A stretch of DNA of 64,000 nt from CAYMND01 sp964465065 (lineage in GTDB: Bacteria; Acidobacteriota; Aminicenantia; UBA2199), in assembly GCA_964465065.1 (NCBI GenBank), contig CAYXHZ010000001.1, forward strand, positions 1-64,000. Direction: 5' to 3'. Below the pieces are notes generated by a model. It was not told the DNA's origin, searched no databases, and was given only the letters and a program-made list of their open reading frames with translations. Shown piece after piece: positions 51,756 through 58,538 of this stretch (its first letter is position 1; every line of letters starts with the position of its first letter). The position numbers were made by a program, and so were the translations under genes.

Positions 51756-52621
51756 TGACGATCAGACACTATCGAGTCTTTATTTTGCAGACTCTGATAC
51801 TCGTCTCGCTCGTATTCTGTCTGGTCAGTTGCGGTAAGGCGGACAATCGGATTGCCAAAGATCGGGCTGACGTTCAGCAAACGATTGATGAAGCGACGCC
51901 CGCCGTGAACCATGAAACCGAGCCTTCCCAGGGGGAAGGCTCGGATGCCGGAGTCGCAGATTTTTCTGAATACGAAGCGGTTTTACATGCCGTACCTGCC
52001 TATACCCCTCTCGAAGTCAAGCTGAGCATGATTCCCGATCCCAATGAATGGGCCGTCCATTATGACTGGATTGTCAACGATGAGCACATCCAGGGTATCG
52101 ACTCCTCCGTTCTTCCAGGCAACTTCACCAGCCCGAAGGCCTGGATACGTTGCCATGTCCATATACAGCCAGCTGATTCCGAAAAAATTTTCACGACCCT
52201 GCGCAGCAACAACATCAGTATTTCAGCCCTACCGCCTCGTCTCCTACCGCTATCCATCCCGCAGGAGGTGAACCTGCCTGGTCCTTTGACGCTACAAATT
52301 CGAGCCATCGATCCCAACGAACCGGAAGAAACGCAAAACAGAACCCTGAGCTATTTTCTGGTGGAACCTGAAACCGAAAACATTCTGGTCAACAAGGAAA
52401 CTGGCGAAATCCGCTGGATGATCGACGAGGAAACGATCGGCCGATTAGCTCCGAAACTGACCATCCGGGTTCGCGTCGAATCGAGCTGGGGCACCTCGAC
52501 GACTTCCTCCTTCGACATCCCTCTCAGCAAAGAAGGGCAGTCGGAACCGGAGCAACCGCAAACTGAACAACCGGAAACCGAGCAGCCGGAACCGGAACAA
52601 ACGGAACCGGATCTCGGATAA
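51755..52621 (+). CDS. Lipoprotein at the end of the pilus operon
   Basis: A 288-aa predicted lipoprotein: signal sequence and lipobox LVSC (Cys26). Middle part (about 70-255) looks like one or two Ig-like beta domains (PLEVKLSMIPDPNEWAVHYDWIVN, LTIRVRVESSWGTSTTSSFDIPL). The last 30 residues are a Glu/Pro/Gln repeat (TEQPE units). Family not recognised. Its ATG overlaps the pilY1 stop by 1 nt and a strong terminator follows, so it is the last gene of the pilus operon and may anchor or display PilY1. Confidence 0.75.
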   Translation: MTIRHYRVFILQTLILVSLVFCLVSCGKADNRIAKDRADVQQTIDEATPAVNHETEPSQGEGSDAGVADFSEYEAVLHAVPAYTPLEVKLSMIPDPNEWAVHYDWIVNDEHIQGIDSSVLPGNFTSPKAWIRCHVHIQPADSEKIFTTLRSNNISISALPPRLLPLSIPQEVNLPGPLTLQIRAIDPNEPEETQNRTLSYFLVEPETENILVNKETGEIRWMIDEETIGRLAPKLTIRVRVESSWGTSTTSSFDIPLSKEGQSEPEQPQTEQPETEQPEPEQTEPDLG

Positions 52622-52629
52622 ACCAGTCA

Positions 52630-52663
52630 GGCGCCACGGCTTCTGCCGTGGCGCCACTTTTTT
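52630..52663 (+). terminator. Rho-independent terminator of the minor pilin operon
   Basis: GGCGCCACGGC (52630-52640), TTCT loop, GCCGTGGCGCC (52645-52655), then AC and six T. An 11-bp perfect stem. Confidence 0.92.
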
Positions 52664-52695
52664 CTCCCCCGCTTTTCGGCAAAGGAAAACTGTCG

Positions 52696-52701
52696 TAAAA
52701 T
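52696..52701 (+). promoter_or_regulatory. Leaderless-type -10 before the exported orphan gene
   Basis: TAAAAT, followed by 6 nt and the ATG at 52708. The -35 (TTTTCG/TTTCGG region at 52673-52679) is poor. No ribosome site. Confidence 0.35.
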
Positions 52702-52707
52702 CGGATC

Positions 52708-54129
52708 ATGCGAAAAGAAACCATCCGCATCATTTCAATCGGTCTGTTCCTGCTCCTGACCGCAAGCCTTTGCGCCGGCCTGTACGCCCAGGACGAGCCC
52801 CGGCTGCTCAAGCTGCCCCTGCGCTGCCCGCCGGAATCGCCGCCCTCCAACCTGGTCGCCGACGACCTGAACCTGCAGGTCAACGGCACGGCGACCGAAA
52901 TCAAATCCCTGCTCAGCCGGGAGCGCTCGCTGCCCGAGCAACGCGGCCGCAACCGGATCGTGCTGGCCTTCTGCAGCGGTCATCCCGGACCCGAACTGCG
53001 TCCCTTCCTGGACAGCTTCTACCGCCGGATCCTGGCCGGCGGCGACGAGCTGCTGCTGTGCAGCCCCCTGACCGTCATCCCGGTCGCAACGGCTGAGGCC
53101 GGCCGCAGCGATTTCCCCAATGAAGCCTTCGCGCAGCTCAGCGAAGACCTGCAGACCTTCAACTCCATGCTGCAGGCTCTGGAGCAGAAAATCCGCGATA
53201 TCGCAGTCAAATTTCCCAAAAACAGCGAATCCGCAACCTGGTTGCGCCACTTCGCCGTCTACGAACGCGAGTTCTGCCGCATCGAGCAGCACCTGATGAG
53301 CGCCATCCTGAGCCGCCTGGCCGACAGTTTCAACCGCTGGGGCACGACCGAACCGGCCCCCTGGCTGATCTGCCTGGACGAGGGCCGGCCGCTGAGCGAC
53401 CGCGTCGCCTGGCCTTTTGCGGACCGCAGCAAACTGGCGAGCGCGGCCGCGGCCCGGGTTCAGGAGCTGGCCGGTCGGCTCGAATCCAGCCAGGATCCGG
53501 TCTGGGGCGAACTGGCCGACGAACTGCTGCTGCGCCGGGTTTCCCTGATCGCCTTCTCGATCGCTGCCGGCGCGTCGGCCGCTTCTTCCTCCTACCTCGA
53601 TGCAATCTGCCGTCGCAGCGGCGTCGCCAGCCGTCCGTTCACCGACGCCGCCTCGGCCCTGACCCGGATCGAAAGCTACCGCGACCGGCTCTACGAAATC
53701 GTCTACCCCTTCGACGGTCAGGTCGGCGACAAACACTACCGGTTGATTGCCGCGACCGGCATCCCGGCCCCCGTCCACCCGCTGCGGCTCAAGGCGCAGG
53801 TATTCCAGAACCTGGCTCCGGGCACTGCCGACGAATTGACCATCGGCCGGCTCGAAGTCCAGGCCGGCGACATCGTCCTGCGTATCGAGGGCATCCATCC
53901 CGGTGAGTCGGGTGCGAAGGTACACGTGCGCGTCCGCATCGCCGACGAAAACGGACAACCGCGGCTGGACCAGCAGAAGGAGGTGCAGACCCGGCAGAGC
54001 GCCATGGATATCCGTCTGCCCTTTCCGGCGGACTTGCGGGGGTATTACAGCCTCAGCGTCGAGGCGCTGGAATCGGGCAGCGGACAGAGCGCCCGCAAGA
54101 CGGTGTACGGGAAAATCAGTGACAAGTGA
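52708..54129 (+). CDS. Exported protein of unknown function
   Basis: A 473-aa protein with a signal peptide (ending near GLYAQ). Residues 45-110 (DLNLQVNGTATEIKSLL, NRIVLAFCSGHPGPELRPFLDSFYRRIL) resemble the start of the exported vWA-related proteins common in Acidobacteria, but no MIDAS motif is present. The middle is helical (about 130-320) and the last 120 residues are beta-rich (DELTIGRLEVQAGDIVLRIEGIHPG). I do not recognise the family. The final codons and stop overlap a degenerate heptamer repeat that runs into an assembly gap, so the C-terminus could be altered by the repeat. Confidence 0.65.
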   Translation: MRKETIRIISIGLFLLLTASLCAGLYAQDEPRLLKLPLRCPPESPPSNLVADDLNLQVNGTATEIKSLLSRERSLPEQRGRNRIVLAFCSGHPGPELRPFLDSFYRRILAGGDELLLCSPLTVIPVATAEAGRSDFPNEAFAQLSEDLQTFNSMLQALEQKIRDIAVKFPKNSESATWLRHFAVYEREFCRIEQHLMSAILSRLADSFNRWGTTEPAPWLICLDEGRPLSDRVAWPFADRSKLASAAAARVQELAGRLESSQDPVWGELADELLLRRVSLIAFSIAAGASAASSSYLDAICRRSGVASRPFTDAASALTRIESYRDRLYEIVYPFDGQVGDKHYRLIAATGIPAPVHPLRLKAQVFQNLAPGTADELTIGRLEVQAGDIVLRIEGIHPGESGAKVHVRVRIADENGQPRLDQQKEVQTRQSAMDIRLPFPADLRGYYSLSVEALESGSGQSARKTVYGKISDK

Positions 54130-54157
54130 CTGGTGACAAGTAACTAGTCTCCAGCAA
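54118..54157 (+). repeat. Degenerate heptamer repeat, left side of the assembly gap
   Basis: Consecutive 7-nt units AGTGACA, AGTGACT, GGTGACA, AGTAACT, AGTCTCC run from inside the last codons of the preceding gene to the N run. Includes GACAAGTGACTGGTGA at 54121-54136, shared with 3063-3078. Confidence 0.7.
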
Positions 54158-54257
54158 NNNNNNNNNNNNNNNNNNNNNNNNNNNNNNNNNNNNNNNNNNN
54201 NNNNNNNNNNNNNNNNNNNNNNNNNNNNNNNNNNNNNNNNNNNNNNNNNNNNNNNNN
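54158..54257. other. Assembly gap (100 N) between repeat arms
   Basis: A placeholder-length N run flanked on both sides by heptamer units, which suggests the assembler failed in a repeat or a long hairpin. Confidence 0.95.
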
Positions 54258-54263
54258 GTCTCT

Positions 54264-54284
54264 AGTCACTAGTAACTGGTCACT
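54264..54284 (-). repeat. Degenerate heptamer repeat, right side of the assembly gap
   Basis: Units AGTCACT, AGTAACT, GGTCACT on the plus strand; read on the minus strand they match the left-arm units (AGTGACC, AGTTACT, AGTGACT). They end within the stop codon of the small membrane protein gene. Confidence 0.65.
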
Positions 54285-54459
54285 AAACCAGATGCATCAC
54301 CCAGCTGGCCACGATCACCCCGCCGACCATGAACAGGAACAGCTTGATGCCGTAGCGGACGATCAGGCGCCGGTCCTGGTAACGCACCATAGCGATGACC
54401 GGGGCGACGATCAGGGCGTAGATCAGCAGTGTATAGAAGTGGCTTCTGAAGATGTTCAT
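54283..54459 (-). CDS. 58-aa membrane protein
   Basis: A short gene: starts MNIFRSHFYTLL and ends VASWVMHLV. Two hydrophobic segments (about 9-25 and 38-57) are separated by the basic loop RYQDRRLIVRYG, so both ends should face the same side. It overlaps the upstream membrane protein gene by 4 nt (ATGA), which is the best evidence that it is real, together with GGGGGAAG a few bases before the ATG. Its stop lies within a repeat. Function unknown. Confidence 0.7.
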   Translation of the reverse strand: MNIFRSHFYTLLIYALIVAPVIAMVRYQDRRLIVRYGIKLFLFMVGGVIVASWVMHLV

Positions 54460-54821
54460 GATTTCTTCCCCCGGGCCAGGTCGAAGGCGTTCAGGGCGAT
54501 CAGGTAGTTGAGCAGGCCGGCCGTCACCAGATAGGTGGTGCCGTAATGAAAAGTGGCGGCGTCGATCGAACCCTGACCGTAGCCCAGCAGGCGGACGATC
54601 AAAAAGAAGGATCCCGTGCCCAGATCGCCCAGAAAACCCAGCAGCAGCAGGGGATGGAACTGGCCGTACTCGTACAGTTTACCCTGCATCAGCACCCCGA
54701 AAACCGTCAGCAGGGCGATGGCCGAAAAGAAGACGAGCGCCCGGGCGTAGCGCTTCTGCAGCAGATGGCCCAGCCCGGGAATGAACCAGGCGCAGGCGAA
54801 AAGAAGGTGTTCGCGTTTCAT
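54456..54821 (-). CDS. Conserved small membrane protein (DUF6677-like)
   Basis: A 121-aa protein with about four membrane segments. It begins with ACAWFIPGLGHLLQKRYARALVFF; the P-G-x-G-H followed by basic residues is the pattern of a small TM2-like family of unknown function. A consensus TATAAT stands 6 nt before the ATG and no ribosome site is present. A much longer open frame runs through here on the same strand, but this ATG with its promoter and the overlapping downstream gene mark the real unit. Confidence 0.7.
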   Translation of the reverse strand: MKREHLLFACAWFIPGLGHLLQKRYARALVFFSAIALLTVFGVLMQGKLYEYGQFHPLLLLGFLGDLGTGSFFLIVRLLGYGQGSIDAATFHYGTTYLVTAGLLNYLIALNAFDLARGKKS

Positions 54822-54827
54822 GCCTGG

Positions 54828-54833
54828 ATTATA
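54828..54833 (-). promoter_or_regulatory. Leaderless-type -10 of the small membrane protein pair
   Basis: TATAAT on the minus strand, 6 nt before the ATG at 54821. The -35 is not obvious. Confidence 0.45.
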
Positions 54834-54865
54834 GCACAGTTCGACGGCGGAAGCGCCGCCCGTTC

Positions 54866-56131
54866 TCAGTTCACCTGCCAGACATGGACCACGGCCTGGT
54901 CGTCGGCATTGTAGCTGGGCAGACTCTTCTCGATGACGTACAGGCGTTTGCCGGTCGGATCGTAGGCCACCCCGCCCAGTTCGCTGCAGGAATGCCCGTC
55001 GGCGTCGCGGTTGTAGAATTCGCTCGGACGCCAGATGTGGTAGGGAACCGTCGTCCAGAAATCGCGCCGTCCGGCTGCAGCCTCGGCCAGTTCCTCGACA
55101 TCGTAGAAGATGACCTGGCGCTCGTAGGGATCGCAATGGTAGCCCTTGTACAGGCTGCAATCGCCGTCGCGCGGTTCGCCGTAATGGTTGACGCCCAATC
55201 CCTTGCGGCCGAACAGGAGGATGGCCGCGCGCTGGTCGGTTTCGACAAACGCCCCGCCTTCCCATTTGTCGCACATGGTGAAGCCGGGGTAATCGCAGAC
55301 AGACTTGTCGCTGACATTGGGGGAGGCGCAGTCGAAATTGTAGCGGTAGTAGAGCAGGATCAGGGCATCCAGATCGCCGCTGGGTTGATCCGTCTCCCAG
55401 GGTCTGCAGGCGAACAGAGTCGGTCCCATCGAGCCGAATTCGGTGCCGCGGCACTTGCCGGTGACCAGGTCGCGGCCGCCCAGGTAGCGGTCGGCGTACC
55501 AGCGCGGCAGCCGGAACAGGTAATCGCCGACTTTGTTGCCGTGAAAGGGCAGGCTGCGCGGGCCGACATGAAACAGCCCGCAGGGATTGGAACCGTCGCT
55601 TTCGGACATGAACAATGCGGCATAGCTCTCGTCGCCGACGCAGTACCAGCAATCCACAGAACCGTACAGCTTGGCGCTGCCCTGACTGCCCCGGGCCGGA
55701 ATGTACTCGATGCCGCTGGGCGAGGCAAACTCGGCGTGTTCTCCCAGCTGCTCGTCGACCAGTTCGCCGTCGAAATCGCGCAGGCCGTGCAAGAGCGAAG
55801 CCAGCGGCAGCCGTTCCCAGTCGCTGTCGATCTGAGCCTGCGGAATCGATATCTCGGCGAACTCCGAACGTTTTGTGCTCTGTCCGGTGATCAGCAGCGA
55901 GCCGCGACCACCGTCGCCGGGAGCGTAAAAGCAGCTGCCCAGCGCCCCCCAGGCGAAAAGACCGGGCAGACGGAAGGCGCCACGGTAGGCAAAGTCCTGC
56001 TCGCTGAGCCGCCCCTGCAGGTCGACGGGAGGATCGGGATCGACCGGATCGACCGGATCGTCGGCATCGGAATCGCCTGACTGACACCCACAGAGCAGAA
56101 TCAGCAGCAGCGCGGTCCATGTTTTCTTCAT
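54866..56131 (-). CDS. Cys-rich predicted lipoprotein of unknown function
   Basis: A 421-aa protein. Signal sequence with lipobox LLCGC, followed by an Asp/Pro linker (DPVDPVDPDPP). The mature domain has about 14 Cys, several in close pairs (DCWYC, DCASPN.SDKSVC, FTMCDKW, DCSLYKGYHC), which suggests disulfides. Strands such as GRGSLLITGQ, SGIEYIPARG, AAILLFGRKGLG and VAYDPTGKRLYVIEKS look like propeller blades. Family not recognised. Upstream a TATATT lies 9 nt before the ATG with AAGGGG between. Divergent from the TrmB-like regulator. Confidence 0.68.
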   Translation of the reverse strand: MKKTWTALLLILLCGCQSGDSDADDPVDPVDPDPPVDLQGRLSEQDFAYRGAFRLPGLFAWGALGSCFYAPGDGGRGSLLITGQSTKRSEFAEISIPQAQIDSDWERLPLASLLHGLRDFDGELVDEQLGEHAEFASPSGIEYIPARGSQGSAKLYGSVDCWYCVGDESYAALFMSESDGSNPCGLFHVGPRSLPFHGNKVGDYLFRLPRWYADRYLGGRDLVTGKCRGTEFGSMGPTLFACRPWETDQPSGDLDALILLYYRYNFDCASPNVSDKSVCDYPGFTMCDKWEGGAFVETDQRAAILLFGRKGLGVNHYGEPRDGDCSLYKGYHCDPYERQVIFYDVEELAEAAAGRRDFWTTVPYHIWRPSEFYNRDADGHSCSELGGVAYDPTGKRLYVIEKSLPSYNADDQAVVHVWQVN

Positions 56132-56218
56132 ACCCCTTGTAATATATCCATTTTTGGCGCTTGACTATATTCAACTGGCCGATGTCGTCGATCCACCTGT
56201 TCCTTGTGAATTTTTTTC

Positions 56219-56247
56219 TTGACAAATCCACATTTTTGGCATAATTT
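56219..56247 (+). promoter_or_regulatory. Promoter of the TrmB-like regulator gene
   Basis: TTGACA (56219-56224), 17-nt spacer, TAATTT (56242-56247). The start of transcription would fall near 56254, within the palindrome that follows. Confidence 0.55.
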
Positions 56248-56251
56248 ACTA

Positions 56252-56275
56252 ATGTTGCTAACAAGGTAGCAACAT
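56252..56275 (+). promoter_or_regulatory. Palindromic operator over the transcription start
   Basis: ATGTTGCTA (56252-56260), 6-nt spacer, TAGCAACAT (56267-56275): a perfect 9-bp inverted repeat. Its position over the predicted +1 and just before the regulator gene suggests autorepression by the TrmB-like protein. It could also form a short RNA hairpin. Confidence 0.65.
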
Positions 56276-56288
56276 CGCGGTAACCATC

Positions 56289-57080
56289 ATGAACGATTTT
56301 GAAAAGCTGAAAACCCTGGGCTTCTCGCAGTACGAGATCACCTGTTACCTGGTGCTGGCCGCCAACCACCCCATCAACGGTTCCCAGCTCAGCAAGCTGT
56401 CGGGCATCGCCCGCTCCCGGGTCTACGACGTGCTGCGCAACCTGATCCGCAAGGGCTATGTTCTCGAGGTGGCCGAAGGCAAGTACGTCCCGCTGCCCGC
56501 CCACGAGCTTTTCAAACGCCTGCAGCTGGAATTCGACAGCGGTCTGGAACACCTCAAGCAACTTCTCCAGGGCAGCTCGTTCGACGCCAGTACCGAATTC
56601 ATCTGGACCATCAGCGGTTTCGACCATGTCATGGCCAAGGCCCGGGAGATGATCGCTTCCGCCCGTCAGGAAATCTACGCCCGCCTTTTTCCCGAGATCG
56701 GCCGGCTGCTGGCCGACGAACTGCGTATCGCCCAGGAGGAACGCGGCGTCCGCATCCATTACATTTCCATGGGACCCAGCCCGGTGGATTTCGAGATCCA
56801 GGTCACCCACCCGGGCGGCGACAACCTCGAACACCGGATCGGCGGTCGCTCCTTCGACTTGATCAGCGACCGCAACGAAGCGCTGGTGGGCATCTTTGAA
56901 AACGGCCAGGAGAACAGTTCGCCGATCACCTGGAGCCGCAACCGGCTGTTCGTCATCGCCAACCGCGACAGCCTCAAACACGATTTTTACCATTATTTCC
57001 TGGACAAGATCCACGAGAAGGGCGAAGAACTGAACGAAACCGAACAAAAGATATACGCCTTGATCAAGGCAGAGGACTGA
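56289..57080 (+). CDS. TrmB-family transcriptional regulator
   Basis: A 263-aa regulator. Residues 1-75 are a TrmB-type winged helix (FSQYEITCYLVLAANHPINGSQLSKLSGIARSRVYDVLRNLIRKGYV); a helix (about 78-105) leads to an effector/phospholipase D-like domain (IWTISGFDHVMAKAREMIASARQEIYARLFPEI). TrmB proteins are chiefly archaeal sugar-responsive regulators; bacterial members are less common. Here the regulator is followed 27 nt later by an aminotransferase, so an amino acid or polyamine effector is more likely than a sugar; this is inference. Confidence 0.85.
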   Translation: MNDFEKLKTLGFSQYEITCYLVLAANHPINGSQLSKLSGIARSRVYDVLRNLIRKGYVLEVAEGKYVPLPAHELFKRLQLEFDSGLEHLKQLLQGSSFDASTEFIWTISGFDHVMAKAREMIASARQEIYARLFPEIGRLLADELRIAQEERGVRIHYISMGPSPVDFEIQVTHPGGDNLEHRIGGRSFDLISDRNEALVGIFENGQENSSPITWSRNRLFVIANRDSLKHDFYHYFLDKIHEKGEELNETEQKIYALIKAED

Positions 57081-57107
57081 GCCTTGACGGCCGATCAGGA
57101 GGATCAT

Positions 57108-58370
57108 ATGAGTATAGAGAAAAAAGCGTATTCACTCACCCCGGACCAAACCATCATCGACAACGAGGAACGTTGCGGAGCCCACCATTACGAGCGACTC
57201 GGCGTCGTCGTGCGCCGTGCCGAAGGCTGTTGGCTCAGCGACGCCGCCGGCAACCGTTACCTCGACTGCCTGGCCGCCTATTCGGCCGCCAACCTGGGCC
57301 ATCACCATCCCAAGGTGGTGCAGGCCATGGTCGACGCCCTGCAGGGCTGTCACGGTTCGGTAATCTCCAACGTCGTCTACACCGATCCTCTGGGCCTCTT
57401 CCTGAACAAAATGGCCAATTTCGCCCCGCAGCTGGCCCCGCGCATGGGCAAACACGGCAACAAGGTGCTGCCCAAGAACGGCGGCGTCGAATCGGTGGAA
57501 ACGGCCATCAAGGCCGCCCGCTACTACGGCTGGAAGAAAAAAGGCATCCCCGACGGTCAGCAGGAACTGATCGTTTTCGATCACAACTTTCACGGCCGCA
57601 TGACCACGGTCATCTCCTTTTCCAGCAGCCAGAAATACAAGGAAGGCTTCGGCCCGCTGACACCCGGCTTCGTCTCGGTGCCCTACGGCGACATCGAAGC
57701 GGTCAGAAAGGCCGTCACCCCGAGAACCTGCGGTATCCTTGTGGAACCGATGCAGGGCGAAGGCGGCATGAACGTCCCGCCGGAAGGCTTTCTCAAAGGC
57801 CTGCGCCAGCTGTCCGACGACAAAGACCTGTTCCTGATCTTCGACGAGATCCAGGTCGGTCTGGGACGCACGGGCAAACGCTTCGCCTTCGAGCACGAAG
57901 GCGTCGTCCCCGACGGCCTGATCCTGGGCAAGGCCATTTCCGGCGGCCTGGTGCCCCTGTCGGTGTTCATGACCAACGCCTCGGTGATGGACCTGATCTT
58001 CCATCCCGGTTCGGACGGTTCAACCTACGGCGGTTACCCGCTGGCCTGCGTGGCGGCCATCGCCGCCCTGACCACCTTCGAAGAAGAGAACATGGTCGAA
58101 AAATCGGCCCGCCAGGGGGCCAAGCTGAAGGCCCGTCTGCAGGAGATCGCCGCCCGGTCCACAGTGGTCAAGGAAGTCCGGGGCAAGGGTCTGTTCATCG
58201 GCATCGAAGTCAAGGACGGCAACGCCATGGAATACTGCCACAAACTGCTCAAGCTGGGTGTGCTGGCCAACGACAGTCACGGCCACACCATCCGCATCTC
58301 GCCGCCCCTGATCATCAACGACAGTGAAATCGACTTCATGTGCGAAAGGATCGAAAAAGTACTGATTTGA
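57108..58370 (+). CDS. Class III (ornithine/acetylornithine-type) aminotransferase
   Basis: A PLP enzyme of 420 aa. The lysine that binds PLP is Lys275 in LGKAISGG; IFDEIQVGLGRTG and the GILVEPMQGEGG blocks are class III hallmarks; YSAANLGHHHPKVVQA is near residue 62. Similarity is best to ornithine or omega-amino acid transaminases; lysine or putrescine use cannot be excluded. AGGAGG lies 5 nt before the ATG at 57108. It forms an operon with the TrmB-like regulator, which probably controls it. Confidence 0.85.
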   Translation: MSIEKKAYSLTPDQTIIDNEERCGAHHYERLGVVVRRAEGCWLSDAAGNRYLDCLAAYSAANLGHHHPKVVQAMVDALQGCHGSVISNVVYTDPLGLFLNKMANFAPQLAPRMGKHGNKVLPKNGGVESVETAIKAARYYGWKKKGIPDGQQELIVFDHNFHGRMTTVISFSSSQKYKEGFGPLTPGFVSVPYGDIEAVRKAVTPRTCGILVEPMQGEGGMNVPPEGFLKGLRQLSDDKDLFLIFDEIQVGLGRTGKRFAFEHEGVVPDGLILGKAISGGLVPLSVFMTNASVMDLIFHPGSDGSTYGGYPLACVAAIAALTTFEEENMVEKSARQGAKLKARLQEIAARSTVVKEVRGKGLFIGIEVKDGNAMEYCHKLLKLGVLANDSHGHTIRISPPLIINDSEIDFMCERIEKVLI

Positions 58371-58459
58371 GAAACTAGAGCTTAAAGATAGAGCTGAAGG
58401 GACTTAAGAGACATATAAAGGATGTAAGGGAGGGCTTGCAGGTTACGGCGAGCTCACGG

Positions 58460-58487
58460 GGCGGCGGACGCGAGTCCGTCCGCCGCC
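58460..58487. terminator. GC-rich hairpin between convergent genes
   Basis: GGCGGCGGACG (58460-58470), 6-nt loop, CGTCCGCCGCC (58477-58487). No T-run on either strand, so it may stop transcripts of both the aminotransferase and the tolC-like gene only weakly. The preceding 58371-58440 is AG-rich, low-complexity sequence. Confidence 0.4.
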
Positions 58488-58538
58488 GTCCCCTCTCAAT
58501 CTCCCCCGCGCCCGCTTGCCCGAACCGTTTTCAGATCC

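Noticed and set aside
54118..54284. A CRISPR array at the assembly gap
   Set aside because: Units are 7 nt, tandem and degenerate, with no spacers and no cas genes.
54456..57107. An 883-codon open frame on the minus strand
   Set aside because: It crosses the Cys-rich lipoprotein and the TrmB-like gene out of frame with both. Only its last 121 codons, which have their own promoter and ATG, look like a protein.
58371..58440. A further copy of the heptamer repeat
   Set aside because: The stretch is AG-rich and has an ACTAGAG piece, but no regular 7-nt period could be read.
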